A DNA stretch of 64,000 nt, taken from the NCBI RefSeq assembly GCF_017876295.1, contig NZ_JAGINT010000002.1, forward strand, positions 496,001 through 560,000, read 5' to 3'. The notes below the pieces were generated by a model. It was not told the DNA's origin. It saw nothing but the letters and a program-made list of their open reading frames with translations, and searched no databases. Position numbers and translations under genes: made by a program. Shown one piece after another: positions 8,394 through 16,028 of the stretch. Positions within the stretch are counted from its first letter, which is position 1; each line of letters opens with the position of its first letter. This stretch comes from Kribbella aluminosa. Its GTDB lineage: Bacteria; Actinomycetota; Actinomycetes; Propionibacteriales; Kribbellaceae.

Positions 8394-8818
8394 GGGGTGA
8401 TCCCTTCCAGGGCGGTGCGGATGAGGGCCGGGACTGGGACCGGGCGGCGGTTGGTGCGGTCCACGAAGACGTGGACGAAGCGGCCGGTGGCGGCGGGATG
8501 GCTGGAGTCCTCGCGGAACAGCGCGATCTCGTAGCGCACGCTGGAGTTGCCGAGTTGGGCGCAGCGAAGCCCGGCGTCGACCACCCCCGGGAAATCCAGC
8601 GGCTGCTTGAACGTGCACTGCGAGTCCACGCACAACCCGATCACCTCGCCGCCGTGGATGTCGAGCCCGCCGGAGCGGATCAGGAAATCGTTGATGACGG
8701 TGTCGAAGAAGCTGTAGTACTCGACGTTGTTGACGTGCCCGTAGACGTCGTTGTCCTTCCACCGCAGCGTGATCGCCAGGTGGTGCGGATACGCAGCGCG
8801 CTCGTGCGATTCAGCCAT
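8390..8818 (-). CDS. Acyl-CoA thioesterase, hotdog fold (4HBT family)
   Basis: A 142-residue thioesterase. The signature D-x-Y-G-H-V-N-N-x-x-Y (24-34), with the following Y-Y-S-F-F-D-T helix, marks the 4-hydroxybenzoyl-CoA thioesterase type of hotdog domain; Asp24 is the likely catalytic carboxylate. The start was placed at ATG 8818 behind GGGATG; an alternative ATG lies two codons upstream (8824). It is the first gene of a two-gene operon with the alcohol dehydrogenase, which suggests joint work on acyl-CoA derived alcohols or acids, though this is only contextual. Confidence 0.85.
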   Translation of the reverse strand: MAESHERAAYPHHLAITLRWKDNDVYGHVNNVEYYSFFDTVINDFLIRSGGLDIHGGEVIGLCVDSQCTFKQPLDFPGVVDAGLRCAQLGNSSVRYEIALFREDSSHPAATGRFVHVFVDRTNRRPVPVPALIRTALEGITP

Positions 8819-8906
8819 GAACATCCCATCCGCGCTGCGGCTCGGAACCGGCAACCATCGTAACTGGTGCGTCCGGCAATGGCCTTGAGAGAGGCTTGAA
8901 TTGAGC

Positions 8907-9542
8907 ATGCGCTTCGTACTGATCCCCGGTGCCGCGAGTACGTCCTGGCACTGGCATCGCGTCACTGCCGAGCTTCGTTCCCGCGGGTACGACGTGATCC
9001 CGGTCGACCTGCCCTGCGACGACCCGTCGGCGGGGTTGCCGCAGTACGTCGACACGGTGGTGAACGCCGTACCGGGCGACGAGGAGGTCGTGCTGGTGGC
9101 GCACTCGCTCGGTGGCTTCACCGGCACACTGGCGTGCGAGCGGCTGCCGGTTCGCGAGTTCGTGCTGGTCGCCGCGATGGTGCCCGCGCCCGGCGAGCGG
9201 ATCGCCGACTGGTGGGGCAACACCGGGTACGACTGGGTCGACGGTGACGTGGACGCGTTCTTTCATGATCTGCCGCCGGAGTTCGCGGCCGAGGCGCGCC
9301 GGCAGTTGCGGACGCAGTCGGACAGGCCGATGAACGACCCGTGTGCGTTTGAGGACTGGCCGGACGTGCCGACGCGAGCGGTGATCGCGCGGGACGACCT
9401 GCTGTTTCCTGCCGAATTCCTGCGGCGGGTGACGCAGGAGCGGCTCGGGTTCGCTCCGGACGAAGTACCTGGTGCGCACTTCCCGATGCTGGGCCGGCCC
9501 GCGGCCGTGGTGGACTATCTCCTCAGGGGTGCCGCGAGCTAG
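8907..9542 (+). CDS. Alpha/beta hydrolase
   Basis: A protein of about 211 residues of the compact alpha/beta hydrolase type related to salicylate esterase-like proteins. It begins M-R-F-V-L-I-P-G-A, has the nucleophile elbow A-H-S-L-G-G (a G-x-S-x-G variant with Ala first) near residue 70 and ends with the acid and His region (R-D-D-L-L-F-P, then G-A-H-F-P-M-L-G). The start at ATG 8907 gives the family N-terminus; TTG 8901, in better spacing to a GAGAGG site, is possible. No signal peptide. Substrate unknown; an ester or lactone is likely. Confidence 0.83.
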   Translation: MRFVLIPGAASTSWHWHRVTAELRSRGYDVIPVDLPCDDPSAGLPQYVDTVVNAVPGDEEVVLVAHSLGGFTGTLACERLPVREFVLVAAMVPAPGERIADWWGNTGYDWVDGDVDAFFHDLPPEFAAEARRQLRTQSDRPMNDPCAFEDWPDVPTRAVIARDDLLFPAEFLRRVTQERLGFAPDEVPGAHFPMLGRPAAVVDYLLRGAAS

Positions 9543-9612
9543 TCCTTCCAGAGTCCGACGCGGTTGGCGTAGGCCGGAGGTTCTCGACAGGCTCGGCGGT
9601 TACAGTGCAGGC

Positions 9613-10950
9613 GTGCGGTTCATCCGGGATCTGTGGACGTTGTTGCAGCGGCGTGATTTCCGGCGGTTGTTCGCGGTTCGGTTGACGTCGCAGTGCGGCG
9701 ACGGGGTGTTCCAGGTCGCGCTGGCGTCGTACGTGCTGTTCTCGCCCGAGCGGGCGCCGGACGCGGCCGCGATCGCCGGGCTGTTCGCGGTGTCGCTGCT
9801 GCCGTACTCGATCCTCGGCCCGTTCACCGGCGTACTGCTGGATCGCTGGTCGCGCCGCCAGATCCTGTTCGGCGCGAACCTGACCCGTGCGGTCCTCGTG
9901 ATCGGCGTCGGCGCACTCGTCGCGGTCGGCAACGCGGGCGTTCCGTTCTACCTCGCCGTACTGCTCACCCTCGGCGTCAACCGCTTCCTGCTCTCCGGCC
10001 TCTCCGCCGGCCTCCCGCACGTCGTCGAACGCGACGAACTGGTGATGGCCAACGCGGTCACGCCCACTTCCGGTACGGCGGCCTTCCTGGTCGGCGGCGG
10101 GATCGGCGCCGGGGTGAAGCTGCTGGTCGACTCGGACCTCACCGTGCTCGGGCTGACCGTGGTCGTCTACACCGCCGCCGCCCTCATCGCCCTCCGGCTC
10201 CGCCGCGACCAACTCGGCCCCGACCTGAGCGGCGACGAGCCCGGCATCGTCGAAGCGCTCCGTACGATCGCGACCGGCCTGGTCGACGGCGGCCGGCACC
10301 TCCGCGAACGCCGGCAGCCCGCGCTCGGTCTCGCCGCGATCGGTTCGCTGCGGTTCTTCTTCGGGCTGATGACGGTCGCAATGGTCCTGCTCTACCGCAA
10401 CTACTTCTACGGACCCGGGCAGCTCGACCAGGCGTTCGGCGCGCTCGCGATCGCGACCGGGGCCGTCGGCGCCGGTCTGTTCGTCGCCGCACTGGTCACG
10501 CCGTGGGGCACCCGGGTGATGTCGCTGCGCCGGTGGATCACCTGGCTGTTCGTCGGCGCCGCGGTCGTGAGCGCCGTACCGATCGGGTTCTACACCAGGC
10601 CCGCGCTGGTGATCGGCGGGTTCCTCACCGGATTCTGCGTGCAGGGCATCAAGATCAGCGTCGACACCCTCGTCCAGACGGGTGTCGACGATGCGTACCG
10701 CGGCCGGGTGTTCGCGCTGTACGACATGATCTTCAACGTCGGGCAGGTCTCCGCGGCCGCGCTCGGCGCGGCGATCCTGCCCGACAGCGGGAAGTCGTAC
10801 CCGGTACTCGCGCTCGTCGTGGTCGGTTACGCGCTCACCGCTTTGCTGTACTCACGTGCCTCGCAGCGCGGTGATCGGCTGGATGGCGGAGGCCTTCCAG
10901 GCGGGGTACGTACCGGCGACCAGACCGATGAACGCACCGAGCAGGGGTGA
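9613..10950 (+). CDS. MFS transporter
   Basis: A 445-residue inner-membrane transporter of the major facilitator superfamily. It has about 12 hydrophobic segments, a D-R-W-S-R-R loop between TM2 and TM3 and a second-half R-G-R-V-F-A-L-Y motif typical of the EntS/macrolide-efflux-like group. The start was chosen at GTG 9613 (M-R-F-I-R-D-L-W), where the cytoplasmic N-terminus begins. After TM12 the frame continues for about 30 hydrophilic residues, which are read antisense to the converging ABC permease gene, giving a 99-bp tail overlap. Exported substrate unknown. Confidence 0.85.
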   Translation: MRFIRDLWTLLQRRDFRRLFAVRLTSQCGDGVFQVALASYVLFSPERAPDAAAIAGLFAVSLLPYSILGPFTGVLLDRWSRRQILFGANLTRAVLVIGVGALVAVGNAGVPFYLAVLLTLGVNRFLLSGLSAGLPHVVERDELVMANAVTPTSGTAAFLVGGGIGAGVKLLVDSDLTVLGLTVVVYTAAALIALRLRRDQLGPDLSGDEPGIVEALRTIATGLVDGGRHLRERRQPALGLAAIGSLRFFFGLMTVAMVLLYRNYFYGPGQLDQAFGALAIATGAVGAGLFVAALVTPWGTRVMSLRRWITWLFVGAAVVSAVPIGFYTRPALVIGGFLTGFCVQGIKISVDTLVQTGVDDAYRGRVFALYDMIFNVGQVSAAALGAAILPDSGKSYPVLALVVVGYALTALLYSRASQRGDRLDGGGLPGGVRTGDQTDERTEQG

Positions 10951-12195
10951 ACCGAACGCCAGCCGGTTGTCGAGGATCGGGGTCCAGTCGCGGATCCAGG
11001 ACACGCTGACGGTCAGGATCACGCCGACCGCCGTACCGAGCAGTCCGCCGAGGAAACCTACGATCACGCTCTCGACCAGGAACTGCACGGCGATGTGTCT
11101 TCGCGCGGCGCCGAGGGCTCGGCGGAGGCCGATCTCCGAGACGCGTTCCAGTACCGACAGCAGGGTCACGTTGGCGATGCCGAGGCCGCCGACCAGGAGC
11201 GCGACCGCGCCCAGCAACAGGAACAGGGCGTTCAGGTCGGACTCGACGCCTTTCCGTACGGCGCCCTGCTTGGGCGGAGCGTCGACGCTCAGGGTGCTCG
11301 GGTCGTTCGGCTGGATCGCGATCGGGGCCTGCTCGGCGATCAGTTGCGCGGCACCGACGGCGGTGCGGATCTCTACCGCGTCGGGTGACTGGAGGTTGTA
11401 GGCCTCGCGTGCGGTGCCGTTCGGCATGATCACCGCGTCGCTCAGCTCGGCGCGGCCGCTGACCGAGTCGAGGATGCCGATCACGGTGTACGGCACGGCG
11501 CCGATGAACACTGCCGGTTGTGAGTCGACGCGGTTGATGCCGAGGCGTTCGGCGGCATGCTTGCCGAGGACAACCACTTTGTCGGCGCGCCGGTCGTGGC
11601 CGTCGTCGAAGAACCTGCCGGTCTTGAGCACCGCGCGTACGGCGTCCCAGAGGCCGGCGGATCCGGCCATCACCGGGAGCGCCTTGCCGGCACCGCTGTC
11701 CAGGCCGGTCACGTTCTGCACCAGGTCGTCCCCGATCTGCAGGTTGCTGACCGTGCCGACCGCGTCGACGCCGTTCAGCCGTTGGATCCGGTCCGGCGCA
11801 TCCCACGGCAGTTGCGTCGCCGCCTCCCCCTGCTGCCCGCCTTTGTCATCCGGCGACACCACCACCCGCGTCGCCGCCGCCAGGTCGAACCGCTGCGTGA
11901 TCTGCCCGGCCGCAGTCTGTCCCAACCCCACAGTCCCCACCAGGGCAGCAACCCCAAGCACGGTGCCGAGCGTGGTGAGAATCAACCGCGTAGGACGAGC
12001 AGCTACACCCGCGAGCGCCTCGTCGAGCAGATCCCGCACGGCGGGACGAGACCTCCGCGGAGACCGCCCTGGCTCTGACGGGTTGGGCGACCCACGCCGG
12101 ACGAGCCGCGCGAGGGCGACCCGCGGCCGCCTCCGGCGCCGCTGCGACGTGGACGGCCCGCCGGTCGGGTCCGGGGGGCCTGATTGGGTTACCAC
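10852..12195 (-). CDS. ABC transporter permease, MacB/FtsX type
   Basis: A 447-residue permease. About 70 basic, disordered residues precede TM1 (L-T-T-L-G-T-V-L-G-V-A-A-L). A large extracytoplasmic MacB-like domain follows, then three TM helices in the C-terminal FtsX-like domain with the V-G-G-L-G-I-A-N and E-I-G-L-R-R-A-L-G-A motifs that couple to the ATPase. It overlaps the ATPase gene by 7 bp and is the last gene of the lipoprotein-adaptor-ATPase-permease operon. MacB-type systems move substrates between the extracytoplasmic space and the outside by mechanotransmission. The 3' end overlaps the MFS gene. Confidence 0.88.
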   Translation of the reverse strand: MVTQSGPPDPTGGPSTSQRRRRRPRVALARLVRRGSPNPSEPGRSPRRSRPAVRDLLDEALAGVAARPTRLILTTLGTVLGVAALVGTVGLGQTAAGQITQRFDLAAATRVVVSPDDKGGQQGEAATQLPWDAPDRIQRLNGVDAVGTVSNLQIGDDLVQNVTGLDSGAGKALPVMAGSAGLWDAVRAVLKTGRFFDDGHDRRADKVVVLGKHAAERLGINRVDSQPAVFIGAVPYTVIGILDSVSGRAELSDAVIMPNGTAREAYNLQSPDAVEIRTAVGAAQLIAEQAPIAIQPNDPSTLSVDAPPKQGAVRKGVESDLNALFLLLGAVALLVGGLGIANVTLLSVLERVSEIGLRRALGAARRHIAVQFLVESVIVGFLGGLLGTAVGVILTVSVSWIRDWTPILDNRLAFGSPLLGAFIGLVAGTYPAWKASAIQPITALRGT

Positions 12196-12866
12196 TGGAG
12201 GGTTCCGTCGACGATGCGGACCTGGCGTTGGGAGCGGCGGCTGACGTAGTCGTCGTGGGTGATCACCGCGAGCGTCATCCCCTCGCCGTGCAGTTCGTCG
12301 AACACCTGAAGGATCGCCTCCGCGTTCTTGCTGTCCAGGTTGCCGGTCGGCTCGTCCGCCAGCAGCAGGCTCGGTTCCGCGACCAGCGCCCGGGCGATCG
12401 CCACCCGCTGCCGTTCACCACCCGAGAGCGTGGTCGGCGCGAACTCCATCCGGTGCGCCAGCCCGACCCGCTCCAGCGCGACCCGGGCCCGGGCGAGCCG
12501 CTCCCGCCGCGGCACCCCGACGTACACCATCGAGAGCGCGACGTTCTCCAGCACGGTCCGATGGTCGAGCAGATGGAACGACTGGAACACGAACCCGATC
12601 CGCTGCCCGCGCAGTACGGCCCGCCGCCGCTCCCGCAGGCTCATCGTGTCGACGCCGTCCAGCCGGTACACCCCATCCGTTGGGTTGTCCAACAACCCGA
12701 GCAGGTGCAGCAACGTCGACTTCCCGGACCCGGACGGCCCCACGATCGACAGGTACTCCCCCTGCCCGATGGTCAGGTCGATCCCCGTGATCGCCCGTAC
12801 TTCGGGCGGCCCCGGGAAGAACCGCCGTACCCCGATCATCTCGACCACCGGCGCCGCGGTACTCAC
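12189..12866 (-). CDS. ABC transporter ATPase, MacB/LolD type
   Basis: A 225-residue ATPase. Walker A is GPSGSGKST (43-51), the Q-loop Gln is at 95, the signature is LSGGERQ (147-153) and Walker B is LLLADE (167-172), followed by P-T-G-N-L-D and an H-loop T-H-D. The P-T-G-N-L-D sequence and short length are typical of the MacB/LolD/FtsE branch. ATG 12866 overlaps the adaptor stop by 4 bp (ATGA) and the permease start lies inside its end, so the three are translated together. Confidence 0.92.
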   Translation of the reverse strand: MSTAAPVVEMIGVRRFFPGPPEVRAITGIDLTIGQGEYLSIVGPSGSGKSTLLHLLGLLDNPTDGVYRLDGVDTMSLRERRRAVLRGQRIGFVFQSFHLLDHRTVLENVALSMVYVGVPRRERLARARVALERVGLAHRMEFAPTTLSGGERQRVAIARALVAEPSLLLADEPTGNLDSKNAEAILQVFDELHGEGMTLAVITHDDYVSRRSQRQVRIVDGTLQW

Positions 12867-14158
12867 TTCCCCACCACCACTTGGTCGCCCTCACTCAGCT
12901 GCGCGTCGCCCTTCGGCGTCACCTGCGCGAACCCGTCCGCGGACAGCCCGACCGATACCGGAACCAGCTCGACCTTCCCGTTCCGCAGTACCTCGACCCG
13001 CGACGCACCGTCCGACCCGGACGACAACGCAGCCACCGGAACGGCGAGCACCTTGCCGCTCGTGCTCTTCACCGGGATCGTCACCCGCACGTTCGCGTCC
13101 CGCAGCAGCGCCAACTGGCTGCCGGTCAGCGCGTTGGGCGCGACCACCACGTCGTACTGGGTCCCGTTCTTCGTCACCCGCAGGACCTTCGACGCGACCG
13201 ACGTACCGTCGCTGAGCTCGAGCGCTGCCGCCATCCCCGCCTTCAGCCGCTGCGCGGTCTCCGCGTCGACCTTGAGCGTGACGACCAGCGACGCGCCGCT
13301 CGCCGACATCACCACGCCGTTGACGGTCCCACCGCGCTCCACCTTCACGTCGTCGACCCGGCGCGGGAGTGTCTTCACGTAGACGACCTCCGACACCGGC
13401 AACGGCGTACCGGCCTTGAACTCGGCGTCGGAGCGCGCCTGCTGGGCGTCCGACAGGTTCTGCTGGGCGTCGTCGACCGCACCTTGCTGTACGGAGGTGT
13501 CTTTCGCCTTGGCATCCTTCGCCGCCTTCAGCTGCGACTGCGCCTGCCGGAGCTGCTTCTTCGCCGCGTCCACCTGTTTCTTCGCCTGGTCGACCGCCTG
13601 AGTCAGCCGATCCTCCGGCGCGGGAGCGTCGTACCCGGCGTTCGCGTAGAGCTTTTCCACCGCGGCCGACGTGGACAGCGTGTACTGGTCGTCGACGGTC
13701 CCCGGGTTGTACCCGAGCCGCTCGAGCGTCTGCTCCAGCTGCAGCACGTCCGGCCCCTTGCTCCCCGGCGACAGCGTGCGATACATCGGCAGTACGCCGG
13801 CCAGCCCGATCACCGGCCGCCCGGTGATCTCCAGCAGCGCCTTGCCCTCGGTGATCGACGAGCCGACCGTCGGGACCTTGCCCGTGACGATCGGCGGCGT
13901 GGTCAGACCGGCGGTCTCGACCCGGATGTTCACCGCCCCGTCGAACGACGCGTCACCACGCCCGACCACCTTGCTCGACAGCAGCTTCTTCGCCACCGGC
14001 ACGGTGATCTGGGACGCGGCCGGCGGGGCGGTCTTCGCGGCGGCGTCCTCCGGCGAGCTGATCCGGCTGCCCGCTGCCACCCCGATCCCGAGCGAGACCA
14101 CAGCCACCCCGGCCACGCTGACCAGCACCCGGCGGCGGGACTTGGGCGAAGCGGTCAC
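12863..14158 (-). CDS. HlyD-like membrane fusion/adaptor protein with peptidoglycan-binding domain
   Basis: A 431-residue adaptor. TM or signal anchor at about residues 10-30, lipoyl/barrel half domains, a PG_binding_1 type module (L-x-x-G-x-x-G-x-D-V-x-x-L-Q pattern near residues 125-170), a 60-residue Lys/Gln/Ala coiled coil (about 180-245) and C-terminal beta domains. Adaptors with an inserted peptidoglycan-binding domain accompany MacB-type ABC exporters in Gram-positive bacteria. The start is GTG 14158, overlapping the lipoprotein stop (GTGA); the frame stays open upstream but there it is antisense-like reading of the lipoprotein gene. Confidence 0.85.
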   Translation of the reverse strand: MTASPKSRRRVLVSVAGVAVVSLGIGVAAGSRISSPEDAAAKTAPPAASQITVPVAKKLLSSKVVGRGDASFDGAVNIRVETAGLTTPPIVTGKVPTVGSSITEGKALLEITGRPVIGLAGVLPMYRTLSPGSKGPDVLQLEQTLERLGYNPGTVDDQYTLSTSAAVEKLYANAGYDAPAPEDRLTQAVDQAKKQVDAAKKQLRQAQSQLKAAKDAKAKDTSVQQGAVDDAQQNLSDAQQARSDAEFKAGTPLPVSEVVYVKTLPRRVDDVKVERGGTVNGVVMSASGASLVVTLKVDAETAQRLKAGMAAALELSDGTSVASKVLRVTKNGTQYDVVVAPNALTGSQLALLRDANVRVTIPVKSTSGKVLAVPVAALSSGSDGASRVEVLRNGKVELVPVSVGLSADGFAQVTPKGDAQLSEGDQVVVGK

Positions 14159-15201
14159 CGGTTCGCCGTCTCGTTGCGGTACGCCTCGAGCTCGGCCTTG
14201 TGCTGGTCGACGAACTCCTTCTCCTGCTCGTACTGCACCTTCTTGTACGAGTCGTCGTACCCGTGGGCCTTGCACTTCTGGTCCGCGACCGCGAGCTCGA
14301 TCTCCCGCTTGCGGAGATCGGCCAGCTTCGCGGAGTCGACCTTGTCGAACGACGGCGGACCGGTGACCGTCTTCGCCGGGCCACCCTTGGCCGGCGGCTG
14401 GTTGCCGGTGAGCGCGTCGAGCTTCTGCTGCACCTCGTCCCGCGGGTCGGAGACCTTCTTGTACCCGGCGTGCCCGGCGTTGGCCATGCAGTCGGACCAG
14501 GCGCTCGTCGCGTCCACCACCCGCTGGTCGGAGTCGATCCGCTTCTGCAGCGCCTGGATGTCCTTGAACAGGCTGTCGAACTTCTTGAAGTCGATGTTGC
14601 CCTTGGTGTCGCCGTACACCTGCTTCACCGCCTTGCCGCGGCACCCGAGGTCCATCTGGCCGCTCGAGCTCGGCCCTCCGCCTTGGATCACGACCGTGCC
14701 GTTCCCGTTGGCGTTGGGTCCGTTCAGCGCCTTGTCGTACGCCTTCTGCGCGGTCGGCGAGAGCCCCTTGCGGATCTTCGTGTTCGGGTTGCCGCCGTCG
14801 TCCGCGGCCTTCGACCAGTCGATCGTGCTGACGCCGTACCCGTACTGTTCGGCGAACTTGTCCGGCGGCAGGTTGAACGCGTCGCTGAACTTGCCCTTCG
14901 CCTGCTGCTCCGGCGGTACGGCGACGTACTCGAAACCGGCGTCCTTCATACACGCGACGGTGGCGTCCTCGACCTTCCGCTGCTTGGCGAGATCCTCGTC
15001 GCTCGGCTGCTGCGCACCGCCCGCCCGGGTCGCGATCCGGAAGGAGCCGCCGCCCCCGGACGAGCTGACGAAGCCCTCGCCCATGTACTCCGCGAGCGGA
15101 CTCTTGCCGCTGTTCTGATCGGACGCGACCGGCGCCTTGCCGTTGCCACAGGCAGCCAACGCGAGGACCGCCACCAGGGCGAGTGCTGTTTTGCTCTTCA
15201 T
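14155..15201 (-). CDS. Lipoprotein with repeated Cys-x3-Ala-Gly motif, ABC exporter associated
   Basis: A 348-residue lipoprotein. It has a signal peptide with lipobox L-A-A-C18, so it is anchored on the outer face of the membrane. No named domain is recognised. It contains two copies of a motif of the form C-M-x-x-A-G-x-x-Y or close (84-92 and 238-247), further Cys at 187 and near 312, and long charged helices. It is the first gene of the operon with the adaptor, ATPase and permease, and is divergent from the response regulator. The sensor kinase nearby carries the same Cys-Ala-Gly-Tyr motif (residues 250-258). A role as substrate-binding or signal-sensing partner of the exporter is inferred. 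Confidence 0.75.
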   Translation of the reverse strand: MKSKTALALVAVLALAACGNGKAPVASDQNSGKSPLAEYMGEGFVSSSGGGGSFRIATRAGGAQQPSDEDLAKQRKVEDATVACMKDAGFEYVAVPPEQQAKGKFSDAFNLPPDKFAEQYGYGVSTIDWSKAADDGGNPNTKIRKGLSPTAQKAYDKALNGPNANGNGTVVIQGGGPSSSGQMDLGCRGKAVKQVYGDTKGNIDFKKFDSLFKDIQALQKRIDSDQRVVDATSAWSDCMANAGHAGYKKVSDPRDEVQQKLDALTGNQPPAKGGPAKTVTGPPSFDKVDSAKLADLRKREIELAVADQKCKAHGYDDSYKKVQYEQEKEFVDQHKAELEAYRNETANR

Positions 15202-15226
15202 GGCGGTCGAGCGTGCCGCCCGGGTG

Positions 15227-15292
15227 GTGAAGAACCTGTGAAGGACCGGTATGCACCCGATGCTCTCAGCCGATCTTCATCGGATTCTCATC
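15227..15292. promoter_or_regulatory. 11-bp spaced direct repeats, candidate response-regulator site
   Basis: Between the divergent lipoprotein operon and response regulator gene, GTGAAG occurs at 15227 and 15238, and TTCATC/CTCATC at 15276 and 15287. Both pairs have an 11-bp period, which is the usual spacing of tandem half-sites bound by OmpR/PhoB-family regulators. The assignment to the adjacent regulator is an inference. Confidence 0.45.
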
Positions 15293-15314
15293 AACTTCGG
15301 GGACATTGATCGGT

Positions 15315-16028
15315 ATGCCGGCGCGGATCCTGGTCGCGGAAGACGACCTCAAGCAGGCCGAGCTGATCCGGCGGTACCTCGAACGTGAAGGGCACCTGAC
15401 CGTCGTCGTGCACGACGGGCGGGAGGCCATCGACGAGGCCCGCCGGCGCAGCCCGGACCTGCTGGTACTCGACGTGATGATGCCGAAGGTCGACGGCCTG
15501 GACGTCTGCCGCGTACTGCGCGCGGATGGCCCAGGTGGTTCAGGGGTACCGATCATCATGCTGACCGCCCGCTCCACCGAGGACGACCTGCTGCTCGGGC
15601 TCGACCTCGGCGCGGACGACTACCTGACCAAGCCGTACAACCCGCGCGAACTGGTCGCCCGGGTCCGGACGGTGCTGCGACGTACCCGGATCCGCTCCGA
15701 GGGCGAGGTGTACCGGATCGGCGAACTGGAGGTCGACCCGTCCCGGCACGAGGTCCGGCTGGCCGGCAAGCTGATCGAGCTGACGCCGGCCGAGTTCAAG
15801 ATCCTCGCCTGCCTGGCCGCCTCGCCGGGGCGGGCGTTCTCGCGTCAGCAGCTGCTGGAGCACGCGTTCGGCTTCGACCACTACGTGTTCGACCGGACCG
15901 TCGACGTCCACGTGATGAACCTGCGGAAGAAGATCGAGCTGTCGCCGGGCGCTCCGACGTACCTGCGGACCGTGTACGGCGTGGGCTACAAGCTGTCCGA
16001 CAACCAGGAGGCGACCCATGCGTCGTAG
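15315..16028 (+). CDS. OmpR/PhoB family response regulator
   Basis: A 237-residue two-component regulator. The receiver domain has D10/D11, phospho-acceptor D53, T84 and K106. The C-terminal winged helix (about 135-230) has the D-R-T-V-D-V-H-V-M-N-L-R-K-K-I recognition helix and the Y-G-V-G-Y-K-L wing. ATG 15315 gives the normal M-P-A-R-I-L-V-A-E-D-D start; TTG 15306 is less likely. The 3' end overlaps the sensor kinase start by 11 bp. The divergent ABC exporter operon is the probable target, given the direct repeats between them. Confidence 0.92.
   Translation: MPARILVAEDDLKQAELIRRYLEREGHLTVVVHDGREAIDEARRRSPDLLVLDVMMPKVDGLDVCRVLRADGPGGSGVPIIMLTARSTEDDLLLGLDLGADDYLTKPYNPRELVARVRTVLRRTRIRSEGEVYRIGELEVDPSRHEVRLAGKLIELTPAEFKILACLAASPGRAFSRQQLLEHAFGFDHYVFDRTVDVHVMNLRKKIELSPGAPTYLRTVYGVGYKLSDNQEATHAS

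Noticed and set aside
12863-15256. A single 797-residue minus-strand frame covering adaptor and lipoprotein regions
   Set aside because: Only the last 431 residues resemble an adaptor; the upstream part is an alternative frame of the lipoprotein gene, which has a lipobox and a GTGA junction with the adaptor.
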